Notes under the pieces: generated by a model
Databases searched by the model: none
What the model was told of the DNA's origin: nothing
Seen by the model: only the letters and a program-made list of their open reading frames with translations
Position numbers and translations under genes: made by a program
Shown: positions 28,979 to 37,615 of the stretch, piece after piece
How positions within the stretch are numbered: the stretch's first letter is position 1
Layout of the letters: the number at the start of each line of letters is the position of its first letter
From: Cupriavidus lacunae
GTDB lineage: Bacteria > Pseudomonadota > Gammaproteobacteria > Burkholderiales > Burkholderiaceae
Length of the DNA stretch: 64,000 nucleotides
Direction: 5' to 3'
Assembly: GCF_003353055.1 (NCBI RefSeq)
Contig: NZ_QKWJ01000001.1
Coordinates: 372,213 to 436,212, forward strand

Positions 28979-29896
28979 ATGCCCAACCCACAACGACGCC
29001 AGCAGCAGGAAGCGTTTGTCCGCCAGCGCCTGGGCCAGCCCGAGAACGGCTGGCGCCAGCGCTGGTACACCATTATCTTCGAGGCCGATACCCGCGAAGG
29101 ACGCATCTTCGATGTCGCGCTGCTGATCGCCATCGTCGCCAGCGTGATGGTGGTGATGCTAGACAGCCTGCCCTCGGTGCACAGTCGCCTGGGGCCGCTG
29201 TTCACGGTGCTGGAGTGGACCTTCACGCTGTTCTTCACGGCCGAGTACGCGATGCGCATCCTGGTGGTGCGCCGGCCGTGGCGCTATGTGTTCAGCTTCT
29301 ACGGCATCATCGACTTCATCTCGATCATACCGACCTGGCTGGCATTCTTCCTGCCCGAGCTGCATTTCCTGATCGACGTGCGCCTGCTGCGGCTGCTGCG
29401 CGTGTTCCGGATCCTGAAGCTGACCGTGTACTTCGAGGAAGCCGAGATCCTGTACCGCGCGCTGGTCAACAGCCGGCGCAAGATCTTCGTGTTCCTGGGC
29501 ACGGTGTTCATCATCACCGTGATCCTGGGTACGGTGATGTACGTGGTGGAAGGCCCCGAGCATGGCTTCACCAGCATCCCGGTCAGCATGTACTGGGCAG
29601 TGGTGACGCTGACCACCACCGGCTTCGGCGACATGGTACCCAAGAGCGCGCTGGGGCAGTTCATCACCTCGCTGACGATCCTGCTGGGCTACGGCATCAT
29701 CGCCTTCCCCACCGGCATCGTCGGTGCCGAGCTGGCCGCCAGCATCCTGAAGCGGCCGCTGACCACGCGCACCTGCACCCACTGCCTGACCGAGGGCCAC
29801 GAGCCCGACGCCAGCTACTGCAAGCACTGCGGCAGCCACCTGCCCGCATATCAGAACGACCGGCCGGAAGTGCCCGGCGGACCTGCCGGCTCCTGA
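28979..29896 (+). CDS. Voltage-gated-type potassium channel with C-terminal zinc-ribbon
   Basis: A 305-residue six-helix channel of the ion_trans family, inner membrane. S1 starts near residue 42 (FDVALLIAIVASVMVV); S4 is arginine-rich (DVRLLRLLRVFRILKL), a voltage-sensor pattern; the pore carries the selectivity filter TTTGFGD before MVP. The cytoplasmic tail holds two CxxC pairs, CTHC and CKHC, 18 residues apart, a likely zinc ribbon. The ATG lies 8 bases after the glcD stop and glcE begins 27 bases after its own stop, so it is embedded in the glycolate oxidase operon. Confidence 0.88.
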   Translation: MPNPQRRQQQEAFVRQRLGQPENGWRQRWYTIIFEADTREGRIFDVALLIAIVASVMVVMLDSLPSVHSRLGPLFTVLEWTFTLFFTAEYAMRILVVRRPWRYVFSFYGIIDFISIIPTWLAFFLPELHFLIDVRLLRLLRVFRILKLTVYFEEAEILYRALVNSRRKIFVFLGTVFIITVILGTVMYVVEGPEHGFTSIPVSMYWAVVTLTTTGFGDMVPKSALGQFITSLTILLGYGIIAFPTGIVGAELAASILKRPLTTRTCTHCLTEGHEPDASYCKHCGSHLPAYQNDRPEVPGGPAGS

Positions 29897-29923
29897 GCCG
29901 GCTCCCTTTACCCCACGACGCCT

Positions 29924-31027
29924 ATGCAAGCCACCCTCGACGCCTTCCGCGACGCCATCAGGCAAGCCACCGAGACCCGCACCGCGCTGCAGTTGCGTGG
30001 CGGCGGCAGCAAGGACTTCTACGGGCAGCCCCCGCAAGGCCAGTTGCTGGACACGCGCCCCTACGCCGGCATCGTCGATTATGACCCGGCCGAGCTGGTG
30101 ATCACCGCGCGCTGCGGCACGCCGCTGGCCGAGATCGAAGCCGCGCTGGCCGAAAAGCGGCAGATGCTGGCGTTCGAGCCGCCCCACTTCGCGCTGCCCG
30201 GCCAGGCCAGCACCGCGACGCTGGGCGGCGCCGTGGCCGCCGGGTTGTCGGGCCCGCGCCGGCAGGCGGTAGGCGCGCTGCGCGACTTCGTGCTGGGCGT
30301 GCAGCTGATGGACGGCCGCGGCGAGGTGATGGACTTCGGCGGCCAGGTGATGAAGAACGTGGCGGGCTATGACGTGTCGCGGCTGCTGGCGGGCTCGCTC
30401 GGCACGCTCGGGCTGATCCTGCAGGTGTCAATCAAGGTGCTGCCGGCCCCGTTCGACGAGGCCACGCTGCGCTTCGAACTGGCACAGGCCGAGGCCATCC
30501 GGCAACTGAACCAGTGGGGCGGGCAGCCGCTGCCGCTGGCGTCTTCGGCCTGGCACGCGGGCGTGCTGCACGTGCGCCTGGCCGGCGCCACTGCCGCCGT
30601 GCGCGCCGCGTGCGCCAGGCTGGGCGGCGAGCGCGTAGACCCGGCGCAGGCCGCATCGCTGTGGCAATCGCTGCGCGAGCAGGCCCACCCCTTCTTTGCC
30701 CCGGCGCAGGCGGGCCGCGCGCTGTGGCGCCTGGCGGTGCCCACCGTTGCCGCGCCGCTGGCGCTGCCCGGCACGCAGCTGATCGAATGGGGCGGCGGCC
30801 AGCGCTGGTGGCTGCCTGAAGACGGTTCCGCCAGGACCGATGCCGAAAGCGTGCGCGCCGCAGCGCAGGCCGCCGGCGGCCATGCCACGCTGTTCCGCAA
30901 CGGCGACAAGGCCGTGGGCGTGTTCACGCCGCTGGCCTCGCCGCTGGCGGCGATCCACCGCCGCCTGAAAGAGACCTTCGACCCGGCCGGTATCTTCAAT
31001 CCGCAGCGCATGTACCCCGGGCTCTGA
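29924..31027 (+). CDS. glcE: Glycolate oxidase subunit GlcE
   Basis: A 367-residue FAD-binding subunit. N-terminal LQLRGGGSKDFYG and the HFALPGQASTATLGGAVAAGLSGPRRQAVGA segment form the PCMH-type FAD site, followed by FGGQVMKNVAGYDVSRLLAGSLGTLG, diagnostic for GlcE. The C-terminus DPAGIFNPQRMYPGL is standard. It partners GlcD and GlcF and precedes glcF by 32 bases. Confidence 0.93.
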   Translation: MQATLDAFRDAIRQATETRTALQLRGGGSKDFYGQPPQGQLLDTRPYAGIVDYDPAELVITARCGTPLAEIEAALAEKRQMLAFEPPHFALPGQASTATLGGAVAAGLSGPRRQAVGALRDFVLGVQLMDGRGEVMDFGGQVMKNVAGYDVSRLLAGSLGTLGLILQVSIKVLPAPFDEATLRFELAQAEAIRQLNQWGGQPLPLASSAWHAGVLHVRLAGATAAVRAACARLGGERVDPAQAASLWQSLREQAHPFFAPAQAGRALWRLAVPTVAAPLALPGTQLIEWGGGQRWWLPEDGSARTDAESVRAAAQAAGGHATLFRNGDKAVGVFTPLASPLAAIHRRLKETFDPAGIFNPQRMYPGL

Positions 31028-31059
31028 TCCCGCACACCCAGGCACAACCTCCCCACACT

Positions 31060-32313
31060 ATGCAAACGACCCTGGCCGATTTTCTCCGCGACACGCCCGA
31101 AGGCGAGGAAGCCAAATCCATCGTCGGCAAGTGCGTGCATTGCGGCTTCTGCACCGCCACCTGCCCCACCTACCAGCTGCTCGGCGATGAGCTGGACGGC
31201 CCGCGCGGGCGCATCTACCTGATGAAACAGGTGCTGGAAGGCCATGCCATCACCGAAAGCACGCGCCTGCACCTGGACCGCTGCCTGACCTGCCGCAACT
31301 GCGAATCGACCTGTCCGTCGGGGGTGCGCTACGGGCGCCTGGTCGATATCGGCCGCAAGCTGGTCGACGACAAGCTCGAGGCCGAAGGCGTGCGGCGCCC
31401 CGCCAGCGAGCGCATCGCGCGCTGGGTGCTGCGCGAAGGGCTGACACGCCCGGCACTGTTCGGCACGGCGCTGCGCCTGGGCCAGATGGTGCGCCCGCTG
31501 CTGCCGGGCACGCTGCGCAACAAGGTGCCGGCGCTGTCCAGCGCCGCCGCGCCGGGCACGTGGCCACGCACTGTGCATGCGCGCAAGATGTTGTTGCTCG
31601 ACGGTTGCGTGCAGCCGGCGATGTCGCCCAACATCAATGCCGCGACCGCGCGCGTGCTCGACCGTGTCGGCGTACAACTGCTGGTGGCGCGCGAAGCCGG
31701 CTGCTGCGGCGCGATCCGCTTCCACACCGGCGACCACGATGGCGGCCTCGACAATATGCGCCGCAATATCGACGCCTGGTGGCCGCATATCGAAGCGGGC
31801 GCCGAAGCCATCGTAATGACGGCCTCGGGCTGCGGCGCGATGGTCAAGGACTACGGCCACCTGCTGCGCGACGATCCCGCATACGCCGAGCGCGCCCGCC
31901 GCGTGTCGGCGCTGACGCGCGACCTGTCCGAGATCCTGCCGGACTTTGCCGACAACCTGCGCGCGGCCGCCGGCGCGGTCCCGCGCGACAACCGGCGCGT
32001 GGCCTACCACCCGCCCTGCACGCTGCAGCACGGCCAGCAGATCCGCGGCAAAGTCGAGGCGCTCTTGACCGGGCTCGGCGTGGAAGTCAAACTCTGCGCT
32101 GACAGCCACCTGTGCTGCGGCTCGGCGGGCACTTATTCGGTGTTGCAGCCGGAACTGGCCTACCGCCTGCGCGACGACAAGCTCGCCAACCTGCAGGCCA
32201 CCCAGCCCGAAGCCATCGTCTCGGCCAATATCGGCTGCATCTCGCACCTGCAGAGCGGCACCGGCACCCCGGTGATGCACTGGATCGAACTGGTCGACAA
32301 GATGCTCGGGTGA
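31060..32313 (+). CDS. glcF: Glycolate oxidase iron-sulfur subunit GlcF
   Basis: A 417-residue Fe-S subunit passing electrons from GlcDE toward the quinone pool. Two 4Fe-4S motifs are complete: CVHCGFCTATCP (residues ~26-37) and CLTCRNCESTCP (~76-87). The C-terminal half has two CCG domains (REAGCCGAIRFH and HLCCGSAGTYS). It closes the glc operon; a CCCTCTCCC-type palindromic repeat follows 36 bases later and may act on the transcript end. Confidence 0.95.
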   Translation: MQTTLADFLRDTPEGEEAKSIVGKCVHCGFCTATCPTYQLLGDELDGPRGRIYLMKQVLEGHAITESTRLHLDRCLTCRNCESTCPSGVRYGRLVDIGRKLVDDKLEAEGVRRPASERIARWVLREGLTRPALFGTALRLGQMVRPLLPGTLRNKVPALSSAAAPGTWPRTVHARKMLLLDGCVQPAMSPNINAATARVLDRVGVQLLVAREAGCCGAIRFHTGDHDGGLDNMRRNIDAWWPHIEAGAEAIVMTASGCGAMVKDYGHLLRDDPAYAERARRVSALTRDLSEILPDFADNLRAAAGAVPRDNRRVAYHPPCTLQHGQQIRGKVEALLTGLGVEVKLCADSHLCCGSAGTYSVLQPELAYRLRDDKLANLQATQPEAIVSANIGCISHLQSGTGTPVMHWIELVDKMLG

Positions 32314-32349
32314 ACGCCGCACCGCGACCGTAACAGGGCCGTGTGGTTG

Positions 32350-32471
32350 TCTCCCCTCTCCCGCTTGCGGGAGAGGGGCGGGGGAGAGGGCAAGCGGTTC
32401 GTCGGCCGACATCGCTGGACGATGCGCCTGCCCTCTCCCCCGGCCCCTCTCCCATAAATGGGAGAGGGGAG
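32350..32471. repeat. CCCTCTCCC-type palindromic repeat pair (REP-like), long copy
   Basis: Two hairpin units face each other: CTCCCCTCTCCCGC-TT-GCGGGAGAGGGG at the left and CCCCTCTCCCAT-AA-ATGGGAGAGGGG at the right, each joined to a GGGGGAGAGGG or CCCTCTCCCCC block, with ~45 bases between. The same layout recurs at 39228-39352. It lies between glcF and cidA. Confidence 0.8.
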
Positions 32472-32494
32472 AAAAAGCGCAACCAACCACGCCC

Positions 32495-32890
32495 ATGCTC
32501 CAGACCTTTGCCATCCTGTTGGTTTTCCAGTCCATCGGCGAGGTGATCAGCTACGCGCTGACCCTGCCCGTGCCCGGCCCCGTGCTGGGCATGATCCTGC
32601 TGTTCGGCTGGCTCGTCTTCGACGACCGCCTGCTGCCCATCATCCAGGGCACCACCTCTGAACTGCTCAAGCACCTGTCGCTGCTGTTCGTGCCGGCGGG
32701 CGTCGGCATCATGGTCCACGCCAGCCGCATCGAGGGCGAGTGGATGCCGATCCTGGTGGCGCTGGTGGTGTCCACGTGGCTGGCCATCGCCACCACCGCC
32801 GTGGTTACGCGCATGCTGATGCGCAAGCGCGCCGACACGCCCGACATGCCTGACGTGCCGCCCGCCGATGCCAAAGGAGAGCAGGCATGA
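32495..32890 (+). CDS. CidA/LrgA family membrane protein
   Basis: A 131-residue protein with four predicted helices and the family pattern LPVPGPVLGMILLFGWL and LLFVPAGVGIM. CidA/LrgA proteins are holin-like and act with a LrgB partner; in some bacteria the pair moves pyruvate or other small acids across the membrane. The last 25 residues are a polar tail. The stop overlaps the lrgB ATG (ATGA), so the two are coupled. Confidence 0.9.
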   Translation: MLQTFAILLVFQSIGEVISYALTLPVPGPVLGMILLFGWLVFDDRLLPIIQGTTSELLKHLSLLFVPAGVGIMVHASRIEGEWMPILVALVVSTWLAIATTAVVTRMLMRKRADTPDMPDVPPADAKGEQA

Positions 32891-33612
32891 TGACGCCCCG
32901 CCTGAACGAAATCTGGGTCTACCTGGCCGCGAGCCCGCTGGTCGGGCTGACCGCGACGCTGCTGGCCTATGTCTTTGCCTTCCGCATCTATGAGCGCTCG
33001 CGCTTCTCGCCGCTGGCCAACCCGGTGATGATCGCGGTGGCGCTGCTGGTCACGGTGCTGACCGTCACCGGCACGCCCTACAAGACCTACTTCGACGGCG
33101 CGCAGTTCGTGCACTTCCTGCTGGGGCCGGCCACGGTGGCGCTGGCGGTGCCGCTGTACCTGCAGTTGCCCAAGCTGCGCACCCATGTGTTCCCGCTGCT
33201 GGCGGGGCTGGTGGCGGGCTCGGTGGTGGCAGTGGTGTCGGCGGTGGGCATTGCCTGGCTGCTGGGTGCGTCGCCCGAGACGGTGCGCTCGCTCGCGCCC
33301 AAGTCGGTGACGATCCCGATCGCCATGGGCGTGGCCGAGAAGATCGGCGGGCTGCCGTCGCTGACGGCGGTGCTGGTGATGGCCACCGGCATCATCGGCG
33401 CGGTCAGCGCCACCAGCGTGCTGAACCTGCTGCGCATCCGCGACTACACCGTGCGCGGCTTCGCCACCGGCGTGGCGGCGCACGGCATCGGCACCGCGCG
33501 GGCCTTCCAGGTCAACCAGGAAGCCGGCGCCTTCGCCGCGCTCGGCATGGGCCTGAACGGTGTGCTGACCGCGATCATGGTGCCGGTGATGGCGGCGTGG
33601 ATGCCGCACTGA
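32887..33612 (+). CDS. LrgB family membrane protein
   Basis: A 241-residue, roughly 7-8 helix membrane protein. The conserved LrgB stretches are FLLGPATVALAVPLY, LAPKSVTIPIAMGVAEKIGG and GVAAHGIGTARAFQVNQEAGAFAALGMGLNG. It starts at ATG 32887, inside the end of the CidA/LrgA gene. Together they form the usual two-gene murein-hydrolase-exporter-like or pyruvate-transport unit; the present sequence does not decide between these roles. Confidence 0.92.
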   Translation: MMTPRLNEIWVYLAASPLVGLTATLLAYVFAFRIYERSRFSPLANPVMIAVALLVTVLTVTGTPYKTYFDGAQFVHFLLGPATVALAVPLYLQLPKLRTHVFPLLAGLVAGSVVAVVSAVGIAWLLGASPETVRSLAPKSVTIPIAMGVAEKIGGLPSLTAVLVMATGIIGAVSATSVLNLLRIRDYTVRGFATGVAAHGIGTARAFQVNQEAGAFAALGMGLNGVLTAIMVPVMAAWMPH

Positions 33613-33697
33613 CACCCTCCTGACAGGACGCTGTCAGCAGCCCCCGCGCATGATGCGAACTCCTCACTCCCCTTCACCTGGAACCAAGGAGACCATC

Positions 33698-34069
33698 ATG
33701 AGCAACCGTCTGATCAACTGGCTGGAAATCCCCGTCGTCGACATGAATCGCGCAGTCGGCTTCTACGAGCAGGTGTTCGATGTCCAGCTGCGCCGCGAGA
33801 CCATGAGTCAGGTCGACATGGCCGTGTTCCCGCACCCGGACCCGGGCGGCGCGCTGGTGGCCGGCGAAGGCTACCGCCCCAGCAACTACTACGGCACGGT
33901 GCCCTACCTGCACGCGCCGGAACTGGACCTGCTGCTCGAGCGCGCCGCGCGCGCCGGCGGCAAAACCGTGTTCGGGCCGCTGCGCCTGCCGGGCAAAATC
34001 GGCCGCATCGCCCATATCACCGACAGCGAAGGCAACCGCATCGGGCTGCACGAGCCTGTGGCCGGATGA
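33698..34069 (+). CDS. VOC (glyoxalase/bleomycin resistance) family protein
   Basis: A 123-residue single VOC module. ATG 33698 follows AAGGAGA. The opening NRLINWLEIPVVDMNRAVGFYEQVF and ending RIAHITDSEGNRIGLHEP are the two beta-alpha-beta halves; metal ligands are probably the E of WLEIPV, an H in the middle segment and the C-terminal E/H. Substrate unknown. The YafY-type regulator starts 22 bases downstream and may control it. Confidence 0.87.
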   Translation: MSNRLINWLEIPVVDMNRAVGFYEQVFDVQLRRETMSQVDMAVFPHPDPGGALVAGEGYRPSNYYGTVPYLHAPELDLLLERAARAGGKTVFGPLRLPGKIGRIAHITDSEGNRIGLHEPVAG

Positions 34070-34091
34070 CTTCCATGACCCGCCACCGCCA

Positions 34092-34781
34092 ATGAGCCGC
34101 CGCGCCGACCGCCTGTTCCAGATCGTTCAGGTGCTGCGCGGGCGCCGCCTGACCACGGCGGCACTGCTGGCGCAGCGGCTGGGGGTGTCGGAACGCACCG
34201 TCTACCGTGATATCCAGGCGCTGTCGCTGTCGGGCGTGCCGGTCGAGGGCGAGGCCGGCATCGGCTACCGGCTGCGCGCCGACTTCGATGTCCCGCCGCT
34301 GATGTTCACCGCCATGGAAGTGGAAGCGCTGGTCGCCGGCCTGCGCCTCTTGAAAGCCTGGGGCGGCGGCGCGCTGGCCGCCGCGGCCGATCCCGCGCTG
34401 GAAAAGCTGATGGCCGCGCTGCCGCCGCCGCGCCGGCTGGCGGCACAGCAAAGCCGCGTGTTCGCGCCGGAATACGTCAACCAGGCGCACGTGCGCCAGG
34501 CCTTCGACGTGGTGCACAGCGCGCTGGGCGAGCAAAAGCTGCTGCTGCTCGACTACTGCGATGCGCAGCAGCGCGTCACCGAACGCGTGGTGATGCCGCT
34601 GGGCCTGTTCTTCTGGGGCAATGCCTGGCTGCTGGCGGCGTGGTGCACCACGCGCACGGACTACCGCAGCTTCCGGCTGGACCGCTGCCGCGCCATCCGC
34701 ATGCTGGACGACCGCTTCCATGAAACGCCGGACCGCTCGCTCAATGGTTTCCTGCGCGCCGTGCGCGCCAGCGGCACCTAG
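34092..34781 (+). CDS. YafY family transcriptional regulator (HTH_11 and WYL domains)
   Basis: A 229-residue regulator. The N-terminal HTH (residues ~6-60) reads LFQIVQVLRGRRLTTAALLAQRLGVSERTVYRDI; the C-terminal WYL domain is visible as RVVMPLGLFFWGNAWLLAAWCTTRTDYRSFRLDR. WYL domains sense nucleotides or small ligands. It is in the same direction as the VOC gene and may be co-transcribed with it. Confidence 0.87.
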   Translation: MSRRADRLFQIVQVLRGRRLTTAALLAQRLGVSERTVYRDIQALSLSGVPVEGEAGIGYRLRADFDVPPLMFTAMEVEALVAGLRLLKAWGGGALAAAADPALEKLMAALPPPRRLAAQQSRVFAPEYVNQAHVRQAFDVVHSALGEQKLLLLDYCDAQQRVTERVVMPLGLFFWGNAWLLAAWCTTRTDYRSFRLDRCRAIRMLDDRFHETPDRSLNGFLRAVRASGT

Positions 34782-34787
34782 CCCTGC

Positions 34788-35282
34788 TCAGGCGGCCGGG
34801 TCGGACAGCAGCTTCTCGATATCGGCGCGCAGCTCATCGGGCTTGGTGGTCGGCGCATAGCGCTTGAACACCGTGCCGTCGCGGCGCAGCAGGAACTTGG
34901 TGAAGTTCCACTTGATGCCCTGGGTACCGAGCACGCCACGCTTCTCCGTGGTCAGCCACTTATATAGCGGATGGGCGGCGGCGCCGTTCACGTCGATCTT
35001 GGCGAACATCGGGAAGCGCACCGCGAAGCGCGTTTCGCAGAACTGGCCGATCTGCTGCGCATCGCCCGGCTCCTGCTTGCCGAACTGGTTGCACGGAAAG
35101 CCCAGCACTTCCAGGCCGCGCCCGTGGTATTCGTCATGTAGCTTCTGCAGGCCCTCGTACTGCGGCGTGAACCCGCATTCACTGGCGGTGTTGACCACCA
35201 ACATCACCTTGCCCTGGAACTGCGACAGCGGTACCGGCTGGCCGGCCAGCGAGTTGGCTTCGAACTGGTAGACATTGCTCAT
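34788..35282 (-). CDS. Glutathione peroxidase family (thiol peroxidase type)
   Basis: A 164-residue thioredoxin-fold peroxidase reducing H2O2 or alkyl peroxides. The peroxidatic cysteine is C36 (NTASECGFT), not selenocysteine; GFPCNQFGKQEP and KWNFTKFL supply the catalytic Gln, Trp and Asn. A cysteine at residue 80 (QFCETRF) fits the resolving cysteine of thioredoxin-dependent GPx homologues. It converges with the WYL regulator gene. Confidence 0.93.
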   Translation of the reverse strand: MSNVYQFEANSLAGQPVPLSQFQGKVMLVVNTASECGFTPQYEGLQKLHDEYHGRGLEVLGFPCNQFGKQEPGDAQQIGQFCETRFAVRFPMFAKIDVNGAAAHPLYKWLTTEKRGVLGTQGIKWNFTKFLLRRDGTVFKRYAPTTKPDELRADIEKLLSDPAA

Positions 35283-35338
35283 GGCGGACTCCTTGTGCTT
35301 GGCCCAAGCATACCGCCATGCGCACCACAGTGCACGAA

Positions 35339-36478
35339 TCAGATGACGTTGAGATGCTCGGTGCCGGCACCCAGGTCAGTGTCCTTGGCGCTCGCGCTGT
35401 GCAGCTTGATCATCAGGCGCAGGTCGTTGAGCGAGTCGGCGTTGCGCAGGGCATCCTCGTAGGTGATCTTGCCTTCCTCGTACAGGTCGAACAGCGCCTG
35501 GTCGAACGAGATCATGCCCTGCTCGCGCGACTTCTTGATGACTTCCTTGAGCTCGTGGATCTCGCCCTTGAAGATCAGGTCGGCCACCAGCGGCGTGCCG
35601 ATCATGATCTCCACCGCCGGCACCCGCCCCTTGCGGCCCTCGCGCGGCAGCAGGCGCTGCGAGATCATCGCCTTCAGGTTCAGCGACAGGTCGATCAGCA
35701 GCTGCTGGCGCTTTTCCTCGGGGAAGAAGTTGACCACGCGGTCGATCGCCTGGTTGGCGTTGTTGGCGTGCAGCGTGGCCAGGCACAGGTGGCCGGTCTC
35801 GGCGTACTGCATCGCGTACTCCATGGTCTCGCGGTCGCGGATTTCGCCGATCAGGATCACGTCTGGCGCCTGGCGCAGCGTGTTCTTCAGCGCCACGTGC
35901 CAGGACTCGGTGTCGATACCCACCTCGCGCTGCGTGACGATGCAGTTCTGGTGCGCGTGCACGTACTCGATCGGGTCCTCGATGGTGATGATATGGCCGT
36001 AGGAATGCGCGTTGCGGTGATCGAGCATCGCCGCCAGCGTGGTCGACTTGCCCGAGCCCGTGGCGCCGGTCACGATCACCAGCCCGCGCTTGGCCATCAC
36101 CACGTCATGCAGCGTCGGCGGCAGGTCCAGGTCGGCCACCGAGGGGATGCGCGTATTGATGGTACGCACCACCATGCCGGCTTTGCCCTGCTGGATAAAG
36201 GCCGACACGCGGAAGCGCCCGGCCTTGGGCGCGGTGATCGCGAAATTGCATTCGCGGCTGGTATCGAACTCCTGCACCTGGCGCTCGTTCATCACCGAGC
36301 GCACCAGACCAAGTGCCTGTGTGGGATTCAGCGGCTGCTGCGACACCGGCGTGAGCTTGCCGTCGACCTTGATCGCCGGCGGGAAGTCGGAGGTGATGAA
36401 CAGGTCCGAGCCGCGGTTGCTGACCATCAGCTCCAGCAGGTCGTTGATGTACTTGGCGGCGGATTCGCGATCGAGCAT
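35339..36478 (-). CDS. pilU: Type IV pilus retraction ATPase PilU
   Basis: A 379-residue hexameric secretion ATPase of the PilT/PilU group. Walker A is GATGSGKST (about residues 130-138), the Asp box is in IITIEDPIEYVH, Walker B is APDVILIGEIRDRETM and the His box is TGHLCLATLHANNANQAIDR. The longer C-terminal tail (SAKDTDLGAGTEHLNVI) and 379-residue length identify PilU rather than PilT. It begins 27 bases after pilT; the two form the usual operon for pilus retraction and twitching. Confidence 0.92.
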   Translation of the reverse strand: MLDRESAAKYINDLLELMVSNRGSDLFITSDFPPAIKVDGKLTPVSQQPLNPTQALGLVRSVMNERQVQEFDTSRECNFAITAPKAGRFRVSAFIQQGKAGMVVRTINTRIPSVADLDLPPTLHDVVMAKRGLVIVTGATGSGKSTTLAAMLDHRNAHSYGHIITIEDPIEYVHAHQNCIVTQREVGIDTESWHVALKNTLRQAPDVILIGEIRDRETMEYAMQYAETGHLCLATLHANNANQAIDRVVNFFPEEKRQQLLIDLSLNLKAMISQRLLPREGRKGRVPAVEIMIGTPLVADLIFKGEIHELKEVIKKSREQGMISFDQALFDLYEEGKITYEDALRNADSLNDLRLMIKLHSASAKDTDLGAGTEHLNVI

Positions 36479-36505
36479 GGCGGTGTCCTGCGATGGGAGC
36501 GGGCC

Positions 36506-37549
36506 TCAGCCCGTGAACGCGTCCGGATTCTTGGCGATGGCGCGCGCGTCGTTGTAGTTGATGATGCCGCGCTTGATCAGGTCCGACAGGCACTGGTCCA
36601 GCGTCTGCATGCCCAGCCCGCTGCTGGTCTGCATCATCGAGTACATCTGCGCGATCTTGTTCTCGCGGATCAGGTGGCGGATCGCGGGCGTGGCGGTCAT
36701 GATCTCGTGCGCGGCGGTGCGGCCATTGCCGTCGCGCGTCTTCAGCAGCGTCTGCGAGATCACCGCCTCGAGCGATTCCGACAGCATGGTGCGCACCATG
36801 TCCTTTTCTTCCGGCGGGAACACGTCGACCACGCGGTCGATGGTCTTGGCCGCGGAACTGGTGTGCAGCGTGCCGAAGACCAGGTGGCCGGTCTCGGCCG
36901 CGGTCAGCGCCAGGCGGATGGTTTCCAGGTCACGCAGCTCGCCCACCAGGATCACGTCCGGGTCTTCACGCAGCGCCGAGCGCAACGCGTTGGCAAACGA
37001 ATGCGTATGCGGCCCAAGCTCGCGCTGGTTGATCAGGCTCTTCTTGGAGCTGTGCACGAATTCGATCGGGTCCTCCACCGTCAGGATGTGGCCCATGTCG
37101 TTGTCGTTGCGATGGTCGACCATTGCCGCCAGCGTGGTGGACTTGCCCGAGCCGGTCGGGCCCGTCACCAGCACCAGCCCGCGCGGCTTCATGCACAGGT
37201 CGGCAAACACGGCCGGCGCGCGCAGGTCTTCGAGCGTGAGCACCTTGGAGGGAATGGTACGGAACACCGCGGCGGAGCCGCGCTGGGTGTTATAGGCATT
37301 GACCCGGAAGCGGGACAGGCCGGCGATCTCGAACGAGAAATCGATTTCCAGGCGTTCCTCGTAGGCCTTGCGCTGGGTGTCGCTCATGATGTCGTACACC
37401 ATGGCGTGGACATCCTTGTGCGTCATCGAGGCGATGTTGATCCGGCGCATGTCGCCGTGGATCCGCACCATCGGCGGCATGTCCGCGGATAGATGAAGAT
37501 CAGACGCCTTGTTCTTGACAGCGAAAGCCAATAGCTGCGCGATGTCCAT
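36506..37549 (-). CDS. pilT: Type IV pilus retraction ATPase PilT
   Basis: A 347-residue PilT starting MDIAQLLAFAVKNKASDLHLSAD, the canonical PilT N-terminus. Walker A GPTGSGKST, Asp box ILTVEDPIEFVH, Walker B DPDVILVGELRDLETI and His box TGHLVFGTLHTSSAAKTIDR are present, as is the AIRNLIRE-like AIRHLIRENKIAQMYSMMQT C-terminal motif needed for retraction. It faces yggS divergently across a 66-base gap. Confidence 0.95.
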   Translation of the reverse strand: MDIAQLLAFAVKNKASDLHLSADMPPMVRIHGDMRRINIASMTHKDVHAMVYDIMSDTQRKAYEERLEIDFSFEIAGLSRFRVNAYNTQRGSAAVFRTIPSKVLTLEDLRAPAVFADLCMKPRGLVLVTGPTGSGKSTTLAAMVDHRNDNDMGHILTVEDPIEFVHSSKKSLINQRELGPHTHSFANALRSALREDPDVILVGELRDLETIRLALTAAETGHLVFGTLHTSSAAKTIDRVVDVFPPEEKDMVRTMLSESLEAVISQTLLKTRDGNGRTAAHEIMTATPAIRHLIRENKIAQMYSMMQTSSGLGMQTLDQCLSDLIKRGIINYNDARAIAKNPDAFTG

Positions 37550-37550
37550 C

Positions 37551-37593
37551 TATAATGACCCCACCCTGAATAGTTATGAGTACTTTTAGTACT
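37551..37593 (+). promoter_or_regulatory. Promoter-like sequence in the pilT/yggS divergent gap
   Basis: A perfect -10 hexamer TATAAT (37551-37556) lies 60 bases before the yggS start, without a clear -35 partner. Just downstream is AGTACT-ttt-AGTACT (37579-37593), a doubled palindrome that could be an operator. Weak prediction. Confidence 0.3.
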
Positions 37594-37615
37594 TCTTCTG
37601 TATGTTCGCCGGATT

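Noticed and set aside
37579..37593. AGTACT-ttt-AGTACT as a pilT regulator site
   Set aside because: A short doubled hexamer without a matching regulator in the window; listed only within the promoter-like feature.
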